Both the position numbers and the translations under genes were made by a program. This document shows positions 1 through 4,730 of a DNA stretch of 7,534 bases, one piece after another. Origin of the DNA: Candidatus Stahliibacteriota bacterium (GTDB lineage Bacteria; Hydrothermota; Tepidihabitantia; SM23-42); contig DAOVBK010000066.1 of assembly GCA_030670605.1 (NCBI GenBank), positions 1 to 7,534 of the forward strand, in the 5' to 3' direction. How positions within the stretch are numbered: position 1 is the first letter of the stretch; every line of letters starts with the position of its first letter. The notes beneath the pieces were generated by a model. That model saw nothing but the letters and a program-made list of their open reading frames with translations. It did no database searches and was not told where the DNA came from.

Positions 1-388
1 GACCAATGCCGATCCGAAGCCGTGGAAAGCGCGTTGTCTCAAGGCATTCGATTATGGACCGCAAACCCAGGTGACCACCATCACTTCCTTTGCTCCTCAA
101 GCGTATCTTTCCAAGAGGCATATTCACATCATCAACGACAACGAGAAACGGTTTCTCGTACAGATCAAGAATACCCGCAACAGCGATTCCAGACTGGTTC
201 ATCCAAACGCGCGGTTTGATCAAGTGCACATCTTTCCTGTCGATGCACACGGTTGCCTCGTGATACCCGCGCTTTCTACGAAATTTTTTCCTATGCCGTC
301 GTGCGAACCGCTCACAAAACATGTAGCCGACATTATGTCTGGTTGAGCGATATTGTAAGCCTGGATTTCCAAGCCCAAAGATGATCAT
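1..388 (-). CDS. pth: Peptidyl-tRNA hydrolase, 3' part missing at window edge
   Basis: This enzyme cleaves the ester bond of peptidyl-tRNAs that drop off ribosomes, recycling tRNA in the cytoplasm. The reading frame runs off the left edge, leaving 129 codons of about 190 usual for the family. The protein opens MIIFGLGNPG, then YRSTRHNVG (residues 13-21), KPRVWMNQSG (58-67), DDVNMPLGKIRLR (86-98), GSDGGHLGLRSI (101-112) and ends RLRIGIG. By alignment to E. coli Pth, N8, H18, M63, N64, D87 and H106 correspond to N10, H20, M67, N68, D93 and H113. The residue equivalent to E. coli N114 is Leu107, which is unusual. The ATG lies 21 nt after the rplY stop with a weak AAGG upstream, so it is probably the last gene seen of the prs-rplY-pth operon. 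Identity is firm; the C-terminal third is unseen. Confidence 0.95.
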   Translation of the reverse strand, partial: MIIFGLGNPGLQYRSTRHNVGYMFCERFARRHRKKFRRKRGYHEATVCIDRKDVHLIKPRVWMNQSGIAVAGILDLYEKPFLVVVDDVNMPLGKIRLRSKGSDGGHLGLRSIIECLETTRFPRLRIGIG

Positions 389-409
389 TAGCCTTGGTGG
401 TGCTGCACG

Positions 410-1120
410 TTATTTCTTACCTTCTTTGCCCTTTTCTCCCTCTTTACCTTTTGCTCCTTCCTTCTCAACCGCTCCTTCCTTACCTTCTTCTGCCTCTTCT
501 GCACCTTCGCCTTCAACCGCAACCCCTTCCTCACCTTCTTCAACAGCGGCAGGTTTTGCTTCTGCAACAACAGCTCGTGGAACAAGTACGGAAACAATCG
601 GTGTTTCTTTCGTCATCTCAAATTCGGTGTTTGGCACATCGATATCATAAAGATGGATGGTGTCACCGAGGTTAAGCTGTGAAACATCCACCTCGATGCG
701 GGATGGCATATCGGCGGGCAGGCACTTGACTACAATTTCATGAAGACGTTGGTCAAGAATACCGCCTTCTTCGACCCCTGGAGCGTCACCAACAATGTGT
801 ATTGGAATCGTTGCCTTGATTTTTTCCTTCTTGTGAATATGTTGAAAATCAATATGAAAGAGCTCGTCGGTTATCGGATTGTGTTGTATCGCTTTAATCA
901 CACACAGAAATTCTTTTTCTCCAATCTGCAGGTTAATGGTCACTGCCTCTTGTCTTAGGGTTTCGAGCACTTTCTTGAATGCACGCTGTTCTACAAAAAT
1001 ACTGCGCGACTTCTCCTTATGCCCATACAGAATCGCCGGGATTCTCCCTTCATGTCGCATTCTCTTGATATCTCCCTTTTTCGTCGTCTCATACGGCGTC
1101 GCCGTCAAATTGACAATCAT
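410..1120 (-). CDS. rplY: Large ribosomal subunit protein bL25, CTC/TL5 long form
   Basis: bL25 binds 5S rRNA in the large ribosomal subunit; the long form is known as CTC or TL5. The 236-residue protein has an N-terminal 5S-binding beta-barrel (about 1-95, with RMRHEGRIPAILYG at 20-33 and the HNPITDELFHIDF region at 80-92). A C-terminal TL5-type domain follows (about 96-183, including GDAPGVEEGG at 111-120). Residues 187-236 form a tail built almost only of Glu, Gly, Ala, Lys and Val, acidic at first and lysine-rich at the end. Its ATG overlaps the prs stop (TAATG), with AAGGAGG placed inside the end of prs, so translation is probably coupled. The family is certain; the tail has no function I can assign and is encoded by a purine-rich tract. 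Confidence 0.95.
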   Translation of the reverse strand: MIVNLTATPYETTKKGDIKRMRHEGRIPAILYGHKEKSRSIFVEQRAFKKVLETLRQEAVTINLQIGEKEFLCVIKAIQHNPITDELFHIDFQHIHKKEKIKATIPIHIVGDAPGVEEGGILDQRLHEIVVKCLPADMPSRIEVDVSQLNLGDTIHLYDIDVPNTEFEMTKETPIVSVLVPRAVVAEAKPAAVEEGEEGVAVEGEGAEEAEEGKEGAVEKEGAKGKEGEKGKEGKK

Positions 1121-2067
1121 TATTCAACCTCCTTGAATAGTGAGCTGATCGATTCAGCACGATGGATGCACATTATAGCTTTGCCGAGCAATTTAGCAAC
1201 AGACAGGACCTTTACCTTAGATATTTGTTTGTCAGAGGAAAGTGGTATGGTATCTGTTACCACGAGTTCTTGAATACATGAATCTGAGATTCTCTGCGGC
1301 GCATCACTCGATAATAACGGATGAACCACGCATGCGTACACTGCTTTAGCGCCGTGCTGGAGAATCGCTTGTGCAGCATCAACCATGGTGCCACCGGTGT
1401 CGAGCATATCATCATAAATAAGGCAAATCTTGTCTTCAACATCACCAATGACATTGACAACAACCGATTGATTTGGTCCTGTTCTTCTCTTGTCAACGAT
1501 GGCAATGGGCAACTCCCTTCTCAGCCTGCGCGCAAACGCTCGGACCCTGTTCACACGACCTGCATCAGGGGATACGATAACATAGTCTTTCAAATCGCGC
1601 TTTGCGTAATATTGAATAAAAACTGGAGCCGCATACAGGTGGTCAACGGGAATATCAAAGAACCCCTGAATCTGTTCTGCATGCAGGTCCATAGCGAGGA
1701 CGCGGCTTGCACCGCTGCTTGCAAGAAGGTTTGCTATCATTTTCGAGGATATTGGAACACGCGGTTCATCTTTTCTGTCCTGCCGAGCATAACCAAAATA
1801 CGGGATTACTGCTGTTATCCTATCTGCCGAAGCTCTCTTTGCTGCATCGAGAAACAGAAGGAGTTCCAGTATGTTTTCGGCGGGCGGGTGCGTTGATTGT
1901 ATGACAAAAACATCCCGTCCCCTGATATTTTCCTCTATTTTGACTTTGATCTCACCGTCAGCAAACTGCCGAATCGTACACTTGCCCACCGGCACATTAA
2001 TGCTCTTTGATATTGCTGCGGTCAATGATGGGCTTGCAGACCCCGCGAATACCTTCAAGTCATTCAT
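1120..2067 (-). CDS. prs: Ribose-phosphate pyrophosphokinase (PRPP synthase, class I)
   Basis: This enzyme transfers pyrophosphate from ATP to ribose 5-phosphate, giving PRPP for purine, pyrimidine, NAD, His and Trp synthesis. From the chosen start it has 315 residues, normal for the family. Visible motifs are the flexible catalytic loop YFGYARQDRKDEPR (90-103), DLHAEQIQGFFDIPVDHL (127-144, His129), SPDAG (166-170), the catalytic-type VDKRR (Lys193) and the PRPP-binding loop DDMLDTGGT (219-227). The SPDAG stretch continues R-V-N-R-V-R where a second Gly is usual, a minor variation. I chose the ATG at 2067 because GGGAGG sits a few bases upstream and MNDLKVFAG aligns with family N-termini. An in-frame ATG at 2091 would add eight residues containing that ribosome-binding site. 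The stop overlaps the rplY start. Confidence 0.97.
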   Translation of the reverse strand: MNDLKVFAGSASPSLTAAISKSINVPVGKCTIRQFADGEIKVKIEENIRGRDVFVIQSTHPPAENILELLLFLDAAKRASADRITAVIPYFGYARQDRKDEPRVPISSKMIANLLASSGASRVLAMDLHAEQIQGFFDIPVDHLYAAPVFIQYYAKRDLKDYVIVSPDAGRVNRVRAFARRLRRELPIAIVDKRRTGPNQSVVVNVIGDVEDKICLIYDDMLDTGGTMVDAAQAILQHGAKAVYACVVHPLLSSDAPQRISDSCIQELVVTDTIPLSSDKQISKVKVLSVAKLLGKAIMCIHRAESISSLFKEVE

Positions 2068-2091
2068 CAAACCTCCCGGCCTACCGGCCAA

Positions 2092-2152
2092 GACGCGGAT
2101 TCACGCGAACGACAGACAACAACGCGAATACACGCGAATAATGACACGAATT
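2092..2152. repeat. Degenerate ~10-bp tandem repeat upstream of prs
   Basis: Related decamers GACGCGGATT (2092), CACGCGAACG (2102), AACGCGAATA (2121), CACGCGAATA (2131) and ACACGAATTC (2144) occur at about helical spacing, interrupted by a divergent unit at 2112-2120. On the prs coding strand they read as ATTCGCGTG/ATTCGTGTC units ending just before the prs ribosome-binding site. No function can be read from the sequence. Confidence 0.65.
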
Positions 2153-2190
2153 CTTTGACATATGAAATTTGCCATTTAGCATTTTTATTA

Positions 2191-2230
2191 TCTCCCAGTC
2201 TCCTTGTCACCAAGTCTCCCCGTCTCCCTA
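2191..2230. repeat. Five tandem 8-bp units, TCTCCCAG type
   Basis: The units are TCTCCCAG, TCTCCTTG, TCACCAAG, TCTCCCCG and TCTCCCTA, all in register with period 8. On the minus strand they read as GGGAGAC-like units. CTTG and CAAG in units two and three can also pair as a small hairpin. Confidence 0.7.
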
Positions 2231-2232
2231 AT

Positions 2233-2257
2233 CCCTGTTTCCTGATTCCTGTGCCCT
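2233..2257. repeat. 25-bp direct repeat, copy 1
   Basis: It begins CCCTGTTTCCTGATTCC and ends TGTGCCCT, and is identical to the copy at 2333-2357. A partial inverted copy, CAGGAAACA, lies between them at 2297-2305. Confidence 0.85.
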
Positions 2258-2258
2258 T

Positions 2259-2277
2259 TGCCTTGCACTGCAAGGCA
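2259..2277. repeat. 19-base palindrome between the two direct repeats
   Basis: TGCCTTGCA and TGCAAGGCA flank a single central base (2268), giving 9-bp arms. On neither strand is it followed by a T-tract, so it does not look like an intrinsic terminator. It lies just inside direct-repeat copy 1, as part of a composite repeat block. Confidence 0.75.
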
Positions 2278-2332
2278 GGAGACAGGGCTTGGGGAACAGG
2301 AAACAAAGAAACCCTGTATCAAATCTGTTGAG

Positions 2333-2357
2333 CCCTGTTTCCTGATTCCTGTGCCCT
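2333..2357. repeat. 25-bp direct repeat, copy 2, next to tRNA 3' end
   Basis: Identical to the copy at 2233-2257 and offset by exactly 100 bp. It ends three bases from the 3' end of the tRNA-Gln gene. ACAGGGCT at 2282-2289 is the inverse of AGCCCTGT, which overlaps the start of this copy (2331-2338). Confidence 0.85.
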
Positions 2358-2360
2358 AAC

Positions 2361-2431
2361 CTGGGGCGGGAGGAATCGAACCCCCATGCCAGGCTCCAAA
2401 AGCCTGTGTCCTGCCCTTAGACGACGCCCCA
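2361..2431 (-). tRNA. tRNA-Gln, anticodon TTG
   Basis: The 71-nt gene folds as a full cloverleaf. Acceptor TGGGGCG pairs with CGCCCCA, followed by discriminator G. The D-arm is GTC/GAC. The anticodon stem CAGGC/GCCTG holds loop TTTTGGA with anticodon TTG (reads CAA, Gln). The variable loop is GCAT, and the T-stem GGGGG/CCTCC holds loop TTCGATT. The 3' CCA is not encoded (the bases after the discriminator are GTT), so it must be added by tRNA nucleotidyltransferase. The gene sits between ispE and prs on the same strand with no clear promoter of its own, so it may be processed from a longer transcript. Confidence 0.97.
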
Positions 2432-2450
2432 TTCTGGACCTCAGGCATTC

Positions 2451-2494
2451 GGCTTTAGGCTTTAGCTAACTCCCAAAGCCCAACTCCTAAAGTC
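2451..2494 (-). repeat. Imperfect hairpin touching the ispE stop codon
   Basis: GGCTTTAG (2451-2458) can pair with CTAAAGTC (2487-2494) with one G-T pair, and inside it GCTTT (2459-2463) pairs with AAAGC (2475-2479). The outer arm reaches the ispE stop. No T-run follows on the minus strand, so I do not call it a terminator. It could shape processing between ispE and tRNA-Gln. Confidence 0.45.
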
Positions 2495-3333
2495 TAGTGA
2501 ATTGTTTTTACCTCAAAAAACTGTGCGCCAATACCCTCAAGGTATCGTACTGCCTTCTGTTTTGTGCGGTCATCAACAAGCGCAAACAAACAGGAGCCAC
2601 TCCCTGACAGAGAAACACAGAGAATACCGCACGCAACCAAATTCGTCTTAACATCCAACAAATCGGGGTGTTTCTTAAGCACTACCTTTTCAAAATCATT
2701 GTTTAAGTCAAAACTAACACCTTTCTTCTTTTTTTTCTTTCCCTCTTCGCTAATCTTATCTAACGTTGGTTCGCGTGTCAATATCGAGTTGTCGTGCTCT
2801 TTGTATGCCCATTCGGTTGATATCGGATACCCGGGGTAGTAGATGATCAGGGACATGCGCGGCAGTTTGAAGTAGGTCAACATATCGCCCCGACCACGCG
2901 CATACGCTGCACCACCCTTGATAAAAAACGGCACATCCGTACCGATTTCTCTGCATAACGCCATGAGCTCCTCATCAGACGTCTTGATGTTGTAGAGCCT
3001 TCTCAATCCTTTCAGCACACAGGCAGCATCGGATGAGCCTCCACCAAGTCCTCCGCCAACCGGGATATTCTTGATGAGGCGCATCCGCACGCCTTTGGCA
3101 ATCCCGTGCTCATGCATGAACAGATCAGCCGTCCGGTAGCACAAATTGTCTTCCAGGGGAATTTCCAAGCCTTGTGATTCAACAGAAATCCCCTGTTTTG
3201 TTTGTTCGAAGGTAATGCTGTCTGATAGATTAACAGTTGCGAGCGTTGTTTCGATATCATGATACCCATCGTCTCTTTTGCCCACTATTTTCAGCCCGAT
3301 ATTGATCTTTGCATAGGCTTTTGATGCTATCAT
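2494..3333 (-). CDS. ispE: 4-diphosphocytidyl-2-C-methyl-D-erythritol kinase
   Basis: This GHMP-family kinase phosphorylates CDP-methylerythritol at the 2-hydroxyl using ATP, a step of the MEP isoprenoid pathway in the cytoplasm. The 279 residues are close to the usual length. Motifs seen are AYAKINIGL (6-14, with the family's catalytic Lys as K9), [11 protein letters not shown] (19-29), the ATP-binding loop [13 protein letters not shown] (91-103), GTDVPFF (131-137, catalytic Asp D133), NNDFE (211-215) and the C-terminal SGSGSCLF (243-250). A stretch [10 protein letters not shown] (196-205) is encoded by an A-rich run including eight consecutive A; it lies in a variable region and the frame continues cleanly. 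The start ATG overlaps the rlpA stop as ATGA, so the two are probably translationally coupled. Confidence 0.96.
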   Translation of the reverse strand: MIASKAYAKINIGLKIVGKRDDGYHDIETTLATVNLSDSITFEQTKQGISVESQGLEIPLEDNLCYRTADLFMHEHGIAKGVRMRLIKNIPVGGGLGGGSSDAACVLKGLRRLYNIKTSDEELMALCREIGTDVPFFIKGGAAYARGRGDMLTYFKLPRMSLIIYYPGYPISTEWAYKEHDNSILTREPTLDKISEEGKKKKKKGVSFDLNNDFEKVVLKKHPDLLDVKTNLVACGILCVSLSGSGSCLFALVDDRTKQKAVRYLEGIGAQFFEVKTIH

Positions 3334-3695
3334 CGCACTTCTTCAACCTTTACCTTAACAACACCGGCTGCTATCATGTCTATCTTTTTTGCTGCCGCAT
3401 AGGAAAGGTCAATAATCCTCCCCTTTACAAAGGGACCCCGATCATTCACCCGGACGAACACTGATTTCTTGTTCACAAGATTCGTTACCACCAGCTTTGT
3501 CCCAAACGGTAAGTGCCTGTGTGCGCACGTGAATGCCCATTTATCGTATGTCTCGCCAGATGCTGTTTCCCGACCATGAAAAACATCGCTGTAGTACGAA
3601 GCCGTACCATACGCGATATAGACGCCGGGTCGGGCTGCCGACGCGCAACAGCAACATATGATTGCGATTGAACAAGAAACCCATTTAAGATTCAT
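3330..3695 (-). CDS. rlpA: RlpA-like secreted protein (double-psi beta-barrel)
   Basis: RlpA proteins act on peptidoglycan in the periplasm; the Pseudomonas member is a lytic transglycosylase for denuded glycan strands at the septum. The 121-residue protein has an N-terminal hydrophobic signal segment (about 5-20) and a single double-psi barrel (about 30-118). Barrel motifs are [17 protein letters not shown] (32-48), [15 protein letters not shown] (58-72), [19 protein letters not shown] (81-99) and GVVKVKVE (111-118). His59 and Asp85 match the positions proposed as active-site residues. There is no C-terminal SPOR domain. The signal has four consecutive cysteines (14-17), but the preceding residue is Ile, so a classical lipobox is lacking; cleavage after ASA (18-20) fits signal peptidase I. 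The start codon follows a consensus promoter by seven bases with no ribosome-binding site. It overlaps ispE by 4 nt. Confidence 0.9.
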   Translation of the reverse strand: MNLKWVSCSIAIICCCCASAARPGVYIAYGTASYYSDVFHGRETASGETYDKWAFTCAHRHLPFGTKLVVTNLVNKKSVFVRVNDRGPFVKGRIIDLSYAAAKKIDMIAAGVVKVKVEEVR

Positions 3696-3702
3696 CGCTG
3701 GA

Positions 3703-3730
3703 ATTATACCTTAAATCATGATTTTGTCAA
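3703..3730 (-). promoter_or_regulatory. Consensus sigma70-type promoter for rlpA-ispE, predicted leaderless
   Basis: On the minus strand TTGACA (3725-3730), a 16-nt spacer and TATAAT (3703-3708) match the consensus in all twelve positions. Only seven bases (TCCAGCG) separate the -10 box from the rlpA ATG, so transcription should begin at or next to the start codon. No Shine-Dalgarno sequence can lie in such an mRNA. Confidence 0.85.
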
Positions 3731-3776
3731 TGAAATCCCAACTATATGACAAAAAGGATGTTATGTGAACACGGGA

Positions 3777-4478
3777 CTAGTCAATCTGAAGAAAAATATC
3801 GATTAGTTTTCCCTCTTTCGAAAACACACGATGTTCAGCCTTATGTATTGCTTCAACCTGGCCATCGTCGTTGACTGCCAGGCTAATATTCGTGCGCTTA
3901 CAGCTCAAACAGGTGGGGAACTGATATTCCCAGTCTCGTTTTGTCGTTAGGTCCACAAAATAGATATAGTCCCAGAGTTTCCGGGAATACCGTTTGCGGG
4001 GGTGAAGCACAAGATATTTGTTGTTCGGCGACAATTCAACGCTGACAATCCTTTGCCACGTGCCACGCTCAAAAAGCATCGTTTCCTCGCCGTCCTTGAT
4101 AGTGCGCAGATAAGGATCTTTGTTGTACTTGTCTCCAACTGCCACGATGAAGAGGCTATCATGGACTTCAGAGCTTTTATACAGCACCTTTTCATCCCCT
4201 TTATACGCTTCACGTAAGATTTGCTCTTGCGCTGCGGTATAGAAGACTATTTCTGAACGCACATACTCATAGTTGCCATCGACAACAAGTGTATGGACAA
4301 AAAATAGTCGATTGTCTGGCGACACTTTAGCCTGTCTGATTCTTCTCTCGCGCACAATGCTGTCGCCATCGACTTCTTCACCGAGTACCCACGTTTCAAC
4401 AATACGCCCATGTTCTTCAAAGAGCAGCGTGTCACCGGACTGAAACACCAGCACATTTATGCAAAAGAAAAATATCAT
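3777..4478 (-). CDS. Secreted protein of unknown function with propeller-like repeats
   Basis: I do not recognise a named family. From the ATG at 4478 the protein has 233 residues. The start MIFFFCINVLVFQSGD looks like a short signal peptide, although it lacks basic residues at the N-terminus. Two segments share a pattern: KVSPDNRLFFVHT (about 51-63) and ELSPNNKYLVLHP (about 148-160). A third related stretch is SLAVNDDGQVEAIHK (about 199-213). Such SPDG-like turns followed by short hydrophobic strands are typical of beta-propeller blades (WD40/TolB-like), but only a partial propeller would fit. A CLSC (CxxC) motif lies at about 190-193. In-frame TTG (4484) and ATG (4481) are alternative starts; the promoter position favours 4481 or 4478. 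The gene is monocistronic-looking, divergent from dnaA, and upstream of rlpA on the same strand. Confidence 0.75.
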   Translation of the reverse strand: MIFFFCINVLVFQSGDTLLFEEHGRIVETWVLGEEVDGDSIVRERRIRQAKVSPDNRLFFVHTLVVDGNYEYVRSEIVFYTAAQEQILREAYKGDEKVLYKSSEVHDSLFIVAVGDKYNKDPYLRTIKDGEETMLFERGTWQRIVSVELSPNNKYLVLHPRKRYSRKLWDYIYFVDLTTKRDWEYQFPTCLSCKRTNISLAVNDDGQVEAIHKAEHRVFSKEGKLIDIFLQID

Positions 4479-4485
4479 CATCAAG

Positions 4486-4513
4486 AGTATAGTAACCTAA
4501 ACAAGAATGTCAA
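4486..4513 (-). promoter_or_regulatory. Strong promoter for the unknown secreted gene, predicted leaderless
   Basis: On the minus strand TTGACA (4508-4513), a 16-nt spacer and TATACT (4486-4491) match consensus in eleven of twelve positions. The -10 box ends only 4 nt before the ATG at 4481 and 7 nt before the ATG at 4478, so the transcript should start within these start codons. No Shine-Dalgarno sequence is near. Confidence 0.75.
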
Positions 4514-4581
4514 GTAATTGGCACTTTTTAGCAAACTGCAAATTCCGTGCCATATAAATGCACCATCAATTTACTTTTTCC

Positions 4582-4609
4582 TTGACTTCCTTCGTTTTTC
4601 ATATAAACT
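4582..4609 (+). promoter_or_regulatory. Candidate dnaA promoter
   Basis: TTGACT (4582-4587) is followed after 16 nt by TAAACT (4604-4609); alternatively TATAAA (4602-4607) follows after 14 nt. Either gives a leader of a little over 100 nt that crosses the DnaA-box cluster. The match is weaker than for the other promoters here, so this is tentative. Confidence 0.35.
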
Positions 4610-4628
4610 TGTCACCCGAATTTTACTG

Positions 4629-4725
4629 TTGTACACAAAACTATTTCTGTTTGTGAAAATGTATTACAATTTCGATGTGTTTTGAACGGGGTACTGTGGA
4701 TAACTATGTGGATTACTGTGGAAAA
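4629..4725. promoter_or_regulatory. DnaA-box cluster upstream of dnaA (origin/autoregulation)
   Basis: Against the consensus TTWTNCACA I find TTGTACACA (4629-4637, plus strand, one mismatch). On the minus strand I find ATTTTCACA (4652-4660, one mismatch), TTATCCACA (4695-4703, perfect), TAATCCACA (4707-4715, one mismatch) and TTTTCCACA (4717-4725, perfect). The last three lie at 12- and 10-bp steps and end 5 nt before the dnaA start codon. Such a cluster is expected for DnaA autoregulation and for one arm of the replication origin. Confidence 0.85.
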
Positions 4726-4730
4726 CATTT

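Larger units (their letters stand above)
2068..2360. other. Repeat-rich intergenic region between tRNA-Gln and prs
   Basis: These 293 bases hold no convincing gene. From left to right on the plus strand I see roughly 10-bp units of the type CACGCGAATA (2092-2152), an AT-rich stretch (2153-2190), five 8-bp units related to TCTCCCAG (2191-2230), and two identical 25-bp copies starting exactly 100 bp apart (2233 and 2333). A 19-base palindrome is centred on 2268. An open frame on the minus strand (2067-2306) covers these repeats, but its translation looks like nothing conserved and I treat it as chance. A weak promoter-like pair for prs exists (TTGGTG, 15-nt spacer, GATAAT, about 2187-2213 on the minus strand) but is not convincing. 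Confidence 0.7.

Noticed and set aside
22..346. Plus-strand open frames at the left edge
   Set aside because: They lie opposite pth, whose minus-strand translation shows the complete set of Pth motifs; the plus-strand translations resemble nothing.
381..675. Ser/Pro-rich plus-strand frames and a Lys/Arg-rich minus frame over the rplY 3' end
   Set aside because: They are alternative-frame readings of the low-complexity bL25 tail tract.
1321..1896. 191-residue plus-strand frame
   Set aside because: It is antisense to the conserved core of prs and has no recognisable motif.
2068..2091. Longer prs start at the ATG of 2091
   Set aside because: The extra codons include the GGGAGG site for the ATG at 2067, and family N-termini align with the latter.
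2259..2277. Intrinsic terminator after tRNA-Gln
   Set aside because: The palindrome is strong, but no T-tract follows on either strand.
2067..2306. 79-residue minus-strand frame before prs
   Set aside because: It translates the tandem repeats and overlaps the prs SD; no conserved content.
2693..2746. Possible frameshift at the A-run (poly-Lys) in ispE
   Set aside because: NNDFE and SGSGSC motifs follow in the same frame and total length is normal, so the frame is intact.
3696..3776. Terminator between the unknown secreted gene and rlpA
   Set aside because: No GC-rich hairpin is seen; only a T5 run on the minus strand without a stem.
4682..4710. Second dnaA promoter, TTGAAC-N17-TATGTG, over the DnaA boxes
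   Set aside because: Only about half of the -10 box matches; too weak beside the other promoters of this window.
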